Shown here: in pieces, positions 34,440 through 43,919 of the stretch | How the letters are laid out: every line of letters starts with the position of its first letter | Numbering within the stretch: position 1 is the first letter of the stretch | Assembly: GCA_020543525.1 (NCBI GenBank) | Contig: JAHYIO010000001.1 | Location: forward strand, 3,658,001-3,722,000 | From: Coriolopsis trogii | Lineage: Eukaryota > Basidiomycota > Agaricomycetes > Polyporales > Polyporaceae | Direction: 5' to 3' | Length of the DNA: 64,000 bases | Made by a program: the position numbers and the translations under genes | Notes under the pieces: generated by a model | What the model saw: the letters and a program-made list of their open reading frames with translations, nothing else | What the model was told of the DNA's origin: nothing | The model's database searches: none

Positions 34440-35302
34440 GGCGTTTTAAAAGGTTTCTATTAGCCGAGGGTTCCAAAACAATTCCATAGGGCATTTTGGA
34501 ATCATTTTGCGCAGGCGCCCCGGCAAGAAGAGGCGCTCACCGGCCTCGCTTGAATCATCGCTTATCGTAGTCGAAATCTGGGTCTTATAAATTCCTTACA
34601 AGACCGGAAGCTCCGGCAAGGGTGCCGATGTCATGTCCTGCTAAGGGAGTCATGATATTCTCACGGTTAAAATTCTCTATAAAATCCCCTCCCTCCTCCT
34701 GTCCGTTCCCCTCCGCTCTTTCCCCCGTCCCTCCACTCAAGTTTGCCAATTCCCTTCTGGTCGCTGTGGAGGAACACGTCTGTGAGTGTCTGCGAAGTTT
34801 CTGTGTTGACGTTGTTCACTTACTGACAATATCATATCAGCAAGTCGTTGTCCTCAACGACATCTGTGACACCGTTCACAATCTACAGGCAGGTGAGGAT
34901 CATATGATACTAATGGCATACATATCTGTGCCCGCGCTGTATTAGTACCCTATAATTGTATCACACTGTTTGTATGAACCATAATGCAACAATGAACCAA
35001 TTGTACTGGAATAACAACAATCTCTCCCAAAGGCCTAATGAGTGAGAGGAAAAGGCATGCAACGCAGCAGCAATGGTGCTGGAGGAGCCTGCGAGGAGGG
35101 CCGAATGCTACATCATCATTGGACGGCCGCGTGAGACACTTCGGTCGCTTGCTCTCTTTGATGGAAATCTATCACAAGCAATTCTAAAGAATTCGCAAAA
35201 TGGCCACTTTGGAATCATTTACATCGACAATATTGGAGTGTGCTCTCCAAGCGATTTGGGATCAATTCCAAAGCTCGGCTAATAGAAAGTTTCTAAGACC
35301 GC
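34440..35302. mobile_element. Candidate non-autonomous inverted-repeat element (MITE-like)
   Basis: A 29-nt arm at 34440-34468 pairs with the reverse complement of 35274-35302 at about 23 of 29 positions. The inner 15 nt (TTTCTATTAGCCGAG) are identical. Next to each arm is a smaller palindrome built on TTGGAAT/ATTCCAA, giving a nested terminal structure. The interior of about 0.8 kb has no substantial open frame. No clear target-site duplication was found at the arm ends. The symmetry suggests a short DNA transposon relic; the exact borders are uncertain. Confidence 0.45.
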
Positions 35303-35908
35303 CGCCCCTACGTGTAGTACGCTCCGACACGTGTGTGTACCGCTCATCGGCGCTGCGGATCCGTGCTGGGCGCGGCGTGGGCTTCTGCTTATCCGACTTG
35401 CGCATTTTGATTGTCTTGAGTTAGCGTTGGCCGCGTAGCACAAGTGGTTTCAGGATGCGCATTGGAGGACTTGCCAGTGATGGGTATGCGTTTTGCCTGC
35501 AAGAGACATCGTAAGGCGTTCCTCTTGCCATTTCGGGCAGCGAGTACGGCATTCCGTGACACGCGCACATCCGTGTGCTTAGGACGTCCACAGTCTACGT
35601 TTCACCTGCACGTGTCTGCCAATGTCCCTTTTGCTGAAATCGACGCGTCGCCGAGGAATTGGACCGGGATGCACGACCACGGTGGACGCTTCGATATGAG
35701 ATGATGATAGGTCGCGATCACTTGCAAGTCGTCCGCCTTCCAAAGCTCGAGAGAAGGCGCCATATAGCATACATCTTAAACTTACAATGGACGGCAATGC
35801 TTTCATCCAACTCCTCGTCCGCGTCTCTCTAACGCCTCCGCGACACTCTACCCGAACAGAGCTCCCTACCGCGAGCACGAGCCACGGTGAGAGCCACAGA
35901 GGCTGACG
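35303..35908. other. Intergenic region
   Basis: This stretch separates the inverted-repeat element from the IST1 stop codon. It should include the IST1 3' UTR. Nothing else is recognisable. Confidence 0.5.
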
Positions 35909-37234
35909 CTACCGTTTCTTGAGCGCCTCGAACCGCTTAGCAAGAGCCTCGAACTCGTCCTCTTCCTGCTCCTTCTTCTTGGGAGGATCCGCAGACGGAG
36001 GAGGCTTCAGGCTCGCCGTCTTCTCGGTAGTACGCGCCCGCTCTTCTCCCTCTTCTGCTGGCACTTCCGGAAGCTTGGGGGTCCGCACCCCCGCGCTCCT
36101 TGCTTCCGCCGATATCGCTGCAGCGTCGAGCGGCCGCGGCGAAGCAGGCTCGGCATGAGCTTGTGCTTGTGCTTGTCCGTCCGCGCCCTCGCCCTTCTCC
36201 TTCGCGCTTTCCTGCGAGCGATCACCGCGTTCGGGGCGGGGAAGAAATCGAGTTGTCAGGCGCGTTATGATGACGTACTTGGCTACTAGAATGCGAACCC
36301 ACCTTCACGCCTCCTTCAGGCCCGTCGTCGTCCTCTGAGCCCTCAGCTCCCTCTGGTTTAGGTGGTGACCACGGGATCCCGTACCCCTTCGCGATTTCGG
36401 AGAGGTAGGCATCGACGAGGGCCGTCGGAGGGGTCGAGACGTCGAGTTTACGAGTGACCTGACCGGATGGTCGAGAAGTCGGGCCATCGATCAACATAAG
36501 CTCGCGGACTCCAAATGGTGACGACCCACCCGTTCGCTAACACACCCGTCCCGATTCTCCATCACGCGCAATGAGAAGTCGCGACCGTATTTGTGCATGA
36601 GGATGTCACGGAGGATGTGCAGCTCTAGGCATTCGCTCAGTATGGCCATATTGAAGACACAAGTTCGGCTTACCTTTCAGCTCCGTCCTCGGTGCTGCGT
36701 AAATTATTGCGCATACTCCTTCGCTGACTCCAGGATCTGGCTCGCGCGTGCTACAATTACGCGCGCACGTACGATTGAATAAAGGATAGAGGTCGTGCGT
36801 AAGAGTGACTCACCTTTGATCTAGTAGACCAAAGCGTGCAATCAGAAGTTCGCAGTAGAGTTCCAGCAGCTCGAGGAGCTCGACGTATACGTCTTCATTG
36901 ATGACTGCGAAGCCGCAAGTGTTTGGATGGAGGGGTACATGCAGTGGGAACCGGCACTCACTGTTCTCTGTCTTGATCCGCGCCGTCTCCAATCGCCCTT
37001 TCTCCAGTAGCATGGCAATGTCTCTCCGTGCAGACTTGGCTTGTGCATTCTTCTTCTCCTGCAGGGTCCGCAGCCTTTGCACGCCTAACCTAGCGACGCG
37101 AGGATAAGAATAAGCCTGGATCCGAGCGGTAGACGATAGTACCGAAGTTGAACCTGTCGCTGGGGCTTTAGCCTGATAGTTGCATATACCCCAGATCAAC
37201 ACACCTTTGCCTTTGCAGAATTCCAAGGAACCAT
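35909..37234 (-). CDS. IST1: IST1-like regulator of ESCRT-III
   Basis: Seven minus-strand exons (37234-37205, 37115-36962, 36904-36814, 36750-36674, 36624-36530, 36458-36303, 36211-35909) give 301 residues. Ist1 binds Did2/CHMP1 and Vps4 and modulates ESCRT-III disassembly on endosomes. The core reads LGVQRLRTLQEKK, ARRDIAMLLEKGRLETARIKTENIINEDVYVE (spread over exons), LLELYCELLIARFGLLD and HILRDILMHKYGRDFSL, all typical of the Ist1 fold. RKLDVSTPP...VDAYLSEIAKGYG closes the domain near residue 185. The tail is acidic and Lys-rich, ending KKRFEALKKR-like coiled coil. The first exon (MVPWNSAKAK) fits the family, but the acceptor of intron 1 is uncertain; the one chosen adds six unusual residues. 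Confidence 0.88.
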
Positions 37235-39306
37235 TGTGGTCAGAGACGGGGAGTGCAGTTACCTGCCAGTGAGGGACGAGAGGCGGGGAATTAGGCGCTA
37301 TAGATTAGATCAGATTTCCGGCCGGGCCGGATGCAGCCATGCAAACGCTCCACAAGTAACTCAGACGCCTGCTCCAGTTTTGCTTTGTATACATCAAGCC
37401 AGTGCCACCTTCGCGTTCCAGTCAACTTCCAACGCTCATCGACTTCTGCGTGGCTCATCTACTTCTCCATCCACAACTCGGTCTTCTTGAAACCTGTACA
37501 GCCTCGATAGAATAATTGACAGTCTGGGTCCGACACATCACGGCGCGTCGTATACTTAGCAAGTCAGATGGCGAACTATGCAATGGACGCAACCCCGCAA
37601 TACGTCGATCCATTCCAACAGAAAGCCAAGATGAAGATTCACGAGAGACGTTGCTAGGTGCGAAATGCGCGTGCTCATTCGACACGGTGGTCAGCCATCC
37701 CATGGGTCCGCAGGTGATGGGTTGTTGCCATCTCTGCAACATAAGCTCGAGGTGAGTCTACGACTACGGCTTACTTCGGGCGATGCGGTGCTCTGCTTCT
37801 GGCATACCTGACAGGGTGCTGTCTGGTTGTGTTCACGTAGGGTGGCTGCGCGAACTTATCGCAAAGCTTCGCAGTTGGGCGCGCGGTTGGGCGGGCGTAC
37901 AGGTTGGTGAACAGAGCTGAGGTCCTTTGAATTCTTCCATTCACGACGTGATATCTTGGCCATCGCTTAGCTAGGACCCCTGATAATATTGTTCAAGGCC
38001 TGATCACAAAATCGGCCATTTTCTCACTTTTGGTCCGCACATCCCACCTTCCTATTTGGGCCAGATTGGTCCGCACATTGCGACAGGCTCCATTAAGCGC
38101 CTATGTTTGGTCCGCACATTGCGTTTGGCTTCAATACGCTTGTTACCCCCGCGTTTCCGCCCCCAAGATGCACACGGACAACTGCCTAGAAATCAGTGCA
38201 GACCTCACTAGCTACTCTGTATACTCATTCAAATTGTCTCCACTGTACCGTCTCTTTTTGGCCAGAATTCTTGACATCATATGATCTCCACACCAGCCTT
38301 CAGGAAGGTAGCTAGGTACATATAATATAGATTTAGCCATGAGCTGCTACTGAATATCTGCCCGCTTAGATAGTCAGTCTCCCACCGCCTCCTCTACATA
38401 CTCTTTCTTTTTTGGGCGAACCTCATGTTAAGTATGGCAGACAGCAAGCATTGATTTCACCGTCGGCGGCCTTTGCTATGGCCAGACTATAGAGAAGTTG
38501 ATAATATTGAAGCCCCGACCAACCAGGGCATAGGTGCATTGCAAACTCCGATTACAACATATACAAGCTGGATGTAAAGACAAGGGTGCGGCTGCCGGCA
38601 GATTGAGGGTAGGCGCCGGTCCGCACATGGAACCGGCATCGAGCGTCTCCGGACACTCTGGTCCGCACATTTGGTCTGGCGTGGCAACCCATTTGGGTCA
38701 CTTTTGGTCCGTATGTGAGCTGGCCTCACCCCACCAAAACCTCGATTTTGGTCCGCACCGCGATCAGGCATATGACAGTATTACCAGGGGTCCTGCTTAG
38801 CTGTGCCGGGATGATCAAAAGAAGCACGATGGATATGCTATGACTATGTATGCCGGTCTCCGGACGGAGAGTATGTCTCCCGGTGGGAACTTGGAATATG
38901 AGCTACTGAACGTCGCAGGCTCGGGTACCTGTCTTCAAATTGCGATTCGAGAGAACGACATATGCACCGTGCGTCAGTGAAGTGGATACCAAGCGCAGGG
39001 TGTAGGGCTGAGGACGGTGGGGACTCTGGGGCGATTGGTATGACGCTGAAGACGATTATGGCATCTTGCAGTAGTATCACGATGGTGATGGTCGCAGTCG
39101 CGGACGTCCAAGCATGTTCACGCGCGATGCAAATATGGCTCTGGACTGTCAGGGTGCGCGCCTGTCTACTTGTCCGCGGTCTGTGCCCGTCCCGGTTGCC
39201 TAGGCACATATCTCCCCGGCTCGTCTTCTTCCGTCTTTGTCCCACTCCCCGACCCTGCTTGGGCTCGCAGCTCTCTTTCTATGCAGTGAGCACTGCGCCG
39301 CCTCCC
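37235..39306. other. Intergenic region carrying a spaced short repeat
   Basis: This divergent spacer of about 2 kb holds the promoters of IST1 (minus) and the RasGEF gene (plus). Between 38031 and 38759 it contains seven copies of a TGGTCCGCACAT-like unit. Frames in the region are short or driven by the repeat. An open frame continuous with the RasGEF coding frame starts at an ATG at 38962, but shows no domain. Confidence 0.5.
38031..38760 (+). repeat. Quasi-periodic TGGTCCGCACAT array in two blocks
   Basis: Units start at about 38031, 38067 and 38108, then at 38617, 38659, 38705 and 38749. All lie in the same orientation. Spacing is 36 and 41 nt in the first block and 42, 46 and 44 nt in the second. 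The 12-nt core is exact or nearly exact in six copies and altered to TGGTCCGTATGT in one, while the sequence between cores is not conserved. This is not a CRISPR-type array: cores are too short and the genome is eukaryotic. Confidence 0.75.
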
Positions 39307-42026
39307 ATGGCCGTTATCCACCACAAACCATCACTTCGTGGAGGCCTTCGTCCTCGCCTTTGGATCGACCCCAATCCGTCCAGCCCCGACCCGACTTTGC
39401 CCACCCCTGCTTTGTCCGCTTTAGGCCAGCCCGATAGCAGCCTGGCGACGTCTTCAGCAGACACGGACGCCGCAACTCCGACCTCCTCTGCGGAGCTCTT
39501 CTACGTGCTATGCCTCTATGATTACGACGCCGAGGATAGCGACCAGCTATCGTTCCGCAGGAACGATATACTGGATGTCGTCAAGCGGGAGGACACGGTG
39601 AGTACAGTAGCTTGTCCTTGGTGCAACACCCTAACGTGCCGCCGACAGGGCTGGTGGGCTGCCATTCACCATGACAGCAATAGGGTCGGATGGATTCCGA
39701 GTGCATTCGTCGAGCCTATCTCCGACTCCCTTGCAGACAAGCTAAGGAGCGGTAGTAGCAGTATCCAAATCTACCAGGAGGAGGGTAGGCTCGTGGGTTC
39801 CCCCGAGCAATTCACAGATCCTTTTGCTGCCTCTTCCGAAAGCGAGAACAGGGGATATGACTGGATGTCCTTGGTAAACGGGGACAAGGTACGCCGCCAG
39901 TCCTTGCAGGAGATGCCGAAGAGCTCAATGCCCATACAGGTCCCCATCATGCAGTTGGGCGAAGATTCCAGTCCCCCTAGCGCGGTGTCCACGTTCAGCC
40001 CTCTTGTCCCTCCTCACGAGGGTATAGATGGAAACTTTGAGGAAGCTGAGCACGAGGTCTCCCCTACAGAGGTCGTAGTGTCGAAGAAGAAGCGCCGTCC
40101 ACCACCCCTCAAAGAACCGCGCGTTGAAGAGGGAAAGCTTTCAGCCCTGCCCCCTGTTCCCCTAGAAACACCAAGTACACCCCGCACCCCGTCACGCCGA
40201 CGGAGCCTCTCGCTCCCCAATGCAGAGACGACTCCCTCAGACCACCAGCGCTCTCGTTCCGAATCTGCAAAACCCGCTGCTATGCGACATCTTCGCCGTC
40301 GCCCTCTTCTCATTGACGACCAGTCCTCTCTGAATCGACTCACCACCCTATTCGAGGCGCACAATGTCGAGGAGCTCGATCACCTCATCATGAGCCCTGT
40401 TGTGACGGAGTCCATGGATGCATTCAGCCGCACGAACCGTGCTGTCATTCCTCGTCCAGACAAGATTAAGCAGATCACCGGTGACGACGCAGCGCAGGCA
40501 TTCCACGATGCACAAGTTGTCCAGTCGACGTGGTACCTACGCCCGATGTACGGTGAGCCCGAGGTACAGCTGGCACCCGATGGGGCTGTAGCTGCGGGTA
40601 CGCTCCGTGCGTTGGTCGAGCGATTGACGCTGGATTTCCCAAGTGAGTACTTGCATACATGGACAATTGACGTCTTTTGTTGACCAAGTGTATCACGCTA
40701 CCCTCAGAGCTTACGCAAGAGGTCACGTATCAGCAGGCGTTCTTGACAACGTACAAATCATTTGCGACAGCCGAAGAGATCTTGGACCTTCTTCTGGCAC
40801 AGTACGACATGGTCCCTCCCAGTGCTCTGAGCACGAAGGCGCTCGAGCAATGGAAGGAGAAGAAGCAAAAGCCTACCCGCAGACGAGTTCTGACTGTTCT
40901 TCGGGTGTGGACGGATGACTATGGTTTGCTGCAAGACGATCCGAACCTCGCGCCGCGCGTGGTCAACTTCGCTCTCTCAATCAAGGCGCCTCAACCGCTT
41001 GTGTCCACCGCCCAGGAAATCCTGAAATCACTCGAGCGTTACGTGAGTGTTGCCGTTAAGTCTACTGAGTCGGTAGAATCCTGATCCTCCCGTAGATATC
41101 CGGTATCCCTACTACGCCTTCCTCTGGTGCCACAAAACACAAGAAAGGAAAGAACACGAGGGGCGAACTTCTGCGTATGGATACCCTGCTGTTCGCAGAG
41201 CACTTTTGCCTTATGGCGCAGAAGCTGTACGCAAAGATTCGACCTCAGGAGTGCATGATCTGGGCCAAGTCGCATCTGGGTAGCAACGTGAAGCATCTTG
41301 CCGCATTCAACGCCTTGGAGGACAAGATCAACGCCTGGGTGAAGTTGAGCATCCTGAGCAACGAAGGCTTGGGCAAGCGATCGGAGACAATCGACCTGTG
41401 GATCAAGGTCGCCGAGGTACGTGTCCGCTCCCAGGCGGATCATCCGATACATGCCTGACCCGCCTGGCGGCGACGTACCATAGAAATGCAAGACGCTGCA
41501 CAACTACGTAACCATGCACGCGATCGTCACCGCACTCACGAGTCCCGTCATAAGCCGGCTCCATCTCACCTGGGCGCACGTCAACAAGCGCGTGCAGCTA
41601 GACCAGCTCGCACGGTACCACGACCCCGCCGACGGCCATGCCGCCTACCGTGCGTGCCAGCGCGCCGCGAGCGGGCCCTGCATTCCGTACATCAAGATGT
41701 ACCTCGCGGACATGCAGGCGATCGAGGCCCAGCATCCAGACAACGTGCTCGTCGCGCCGGGGTCCTCCCCGCTCGGTACGACGGTGTCGCTCATCCACTT
41801 CGCGAAGCGCGAGCGGTGGTGGGAGGCCATCGACGCGATGCTCCGGCACCAGCACCGGCCGTATACGTTCGCCGAGGACCCGGCGGTCGTGACGTACATG
41901 GAGACGAACCTCGCGCAGGCGGCGGAGAAGGACCAGGGCTCGTTCTGGATGAAGAGCCAGGAAATTCAGCAGGCTGAAATGCAACATGCGGATATACGCA
42001 AGGGGCTCGAGCTCGCCGGGTTCTGA
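39307..42026 (+). CDS. Ras guanine-nucleotide exchange factor, Cdc25-like, with SH3 domain
   Basis: Five exons (39307-39597, 39649-40642, 40708-41042, 41096-41416, 41484-42026) give 827 residues. The protein should activate Ras by GDP release at the plasma membrane, upstream of cAMP and MAPK signalling. An SH3 domain spans about 62-122 (LYDYDAEDSDQLSF, GWWAA, GWIPSAFVE). A Ser/Pro-rich linker follows. The RasGEF N-terminal motif starts near 405, with FPKLTQEVTYQQAFLTTYKSF. The catalytic domain (about 556-800) contains FCLMAQKLYAKI, IDLWIKVAEKCKTLHNY, SPVISRLHLTW and PCIPYIKMYL. It is much shorter than budding-yeast Cdc25. The ATG at 39307 has a good context; an in-frame ATG 345 nt upstream adds only domain-free sequence. 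Confidence 0.9.
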
Positions 42027-42489
42027 GCTCGGGTGGTGCGCTTCGGGTCGTTATTTATTGGCATCTCACTATCGCTATCTTTATTAGGTCTATCTGCTCC
42101 GCGGGCTGAGCCCGCGATCCACTCATTGTATAATCCCCTTCATTTATGGTCTCGTATTTCATTCACTCATTGATAATTGTATAAATGGCTGTAATCCGTA
42201 AAAATATTGGTCACTCACTTGTTATTGGTACCGCTCGCCACAGCAAAGCTGCTAGTTTACTCGGATGTTACCCTCTTGCGTCTCGCTGTAATCCGGAATC
42301 CACTATATGCAAGTCCATATATAACAGTGCGAATGGAGAAAAGATGTAGACTACAAGTGTGTGAAGCTGATATGACATCCGAAGGCAATGCCAGTGAGCC
42401 TGTGATGGGATGGATCATGAAGGACAACATGCGCTGTGAGAAAGAACAAAAAGAGATGATACGCCATACGGTGACAGTCCTTGATGTGT
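42027..42489. other. Convergent 3' intergenic region
   Basis: The space lies between the stops of the RasGEF gene (plus) and the Rab5 gene (minus). It is AT-richer with several TTATT and ATAAAT stretches expected of 3' UTRs. No gene is visible. Confidence 0.55.
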
Positions 42490-43495
42490 CTAACAGTTGC
42501 ACTGCTCGCCCTGACCTTGAGCGGCGGCCGCTTGCTTGTTGAGGTCCACTCCTGTTCTGCCCGCAGGACCGGGACGCGCTCCTCCTCTCGCCGATGGTGG
42601 TGCAGTGAGAGGCAACTTCTTTGCTATGGTGGTTGTCAGTAGGAATTCAAAGCAAACTATGTAGTGGCGTATGGCGTACCGATAGAAGTGAAGATATCCG
42701 ACACACCCTCGCCCGTCTTGGCACTGGTCTCCCCCCACATGAGGCCCTCCTCCTCGGCGAACTTCTTAGCCTCGTCCTGGGAGACCTGACGCCGTGCGGC
42801 AAGATCAAGCTTGTTTCCACAGAGAGCAATGACGATATTGGGGTCAGCCTGTCGCTGGAGTTCACGAATCCAGGACTTCGCCTTCTCTAATGACGTGGAC
42901 TGTGTGATGTCGTATACAACTACCGCGCAGTTGGCATTGCGGTAGTACATGGGAGCCTTGGAAGAGGCGCATATGAGGCTGTGCACAACGATCGAGGAAG
43001 TAAGAGACATACAAGAGACTGGGATGACATGTCAATACAACGTCGGCCGAAGTGGGGCGAATGCATACCTTGTACCGTTCCTGACCAGCCGTATCCCTAG
43101 GCGCAAGGTTTGCTCATCTGTACATGAGTATGGATGTTATAGACTTACCATATCTCGAATTTGACCGTCGTCTGGTCCTCAAGGGTAACGGTTTGTGTCA
43201 AGAAGGCAGCTTCACGGAGTTAAGGTTACTATCAACGCGAAGACATATTGAGGACATACCTCCGATGGTGCTCTCCCGGTAGTCGTCAAACTGATCCTTC
43301 ACAAATCGCAACACGAGACTGTAGTGTGGCACTCAGCACATGCATTGGAGTCCGGCCGTAGTGGCAGTGGAGTGGTACCTTGACTTTCCAACGGCCGATT
43401 CGCCTAAGAAAGCCGAGCGTTAGCGTTTAGCAAAGTATTCAAGGCCTGTAATACATACCGAGGAGGACGAGCTTGAACTGGAATTGCTTGGACAT
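42490..43495 (-). CDS. YPT5: Rab5-family small GTPase (Ypt5/Vps21)
   Basis: Eight minus-strand exons (43495-43459, 43403-43379, 43318-43260, 43209-43149, 43096-43069, 43018-43013, 42956-42680, 42623-42490) give 208 residues. Rab5 GTPases drive early-endosome fusion and vacuolar sorting. All G motifs are present: GESAVGKS at 13-20, the effector [32 protein letters not shown] and [10 protein letters not shown]. The C-terminus CNC is a prenylation signal. Exon 6 is only 6 nt (TCTCTT), yet it is required to supply the Ser-Leu of the invariant SLAPMYYR motif, and it is flanked by an AG acceptor and a GTATGT donor. Other exons are also tiny (25 and 28 nt). Identity is secure. Confidence 0.93.
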
Positions 43496-43919
43496 GTCCG
43501 CGAAAGATACAAGAGAATGGCGGGAGGAGGCAACGAGGTGCGGACGGAGTCTGCTATCGCGCAGCAGCTGACGCCTGACACCAATGAGGCTCTGAGCCAC
43601 TGGGTCCAGGCGCTCGCCCAAATAGGACAGCCTTCCCACGTGCCCGTATCCACAACTCGCCAAAATTTGATTCCTCTTGCTTGCTCCCTGACTATCACCA
43701 CCAGCAGTCCAACACTGTTTCATTGCTCTCCTACCCTCTCACTCTGAGTAATTTCTTGTTTCTTTGCGACTCCTTTGTCAATCTCAAGACGCAACAATCG
43801 CTGTGAACTCCTTAAGCTTCTCACCACCAGTTCTCTATCCGACACGTCACTGAGCGCGCAATCCGACACTTACCGCGAGATCTGAAGAGTCCCATCGACA
43901 ATCGACGAACATTGAGAAC
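43496..43919. other. Divergent promoter region
   Basis: This short region carries the promoters of the Rab5 gene (minus) and the two-RRM protein gene (plus). Pyrimidine-rich stretches near 43670-43800 precede the plus-strand start. No TATA consensus is evident. Confidence 0.5.

Noticed and set aside
38031..38760. CRISPR-like array
   Set aside because: Cores are only 12 nt, spacing is uneven, there are no cas genes and the genome is eukaryotic.
38962..39306. Upstream in-frame extension of the RasGEF protein
   Set aside because: The added 115 residues have no domain and include Cys/Met/Arg-rich non-coding-like composition; the ATG at 39307 is a better start.
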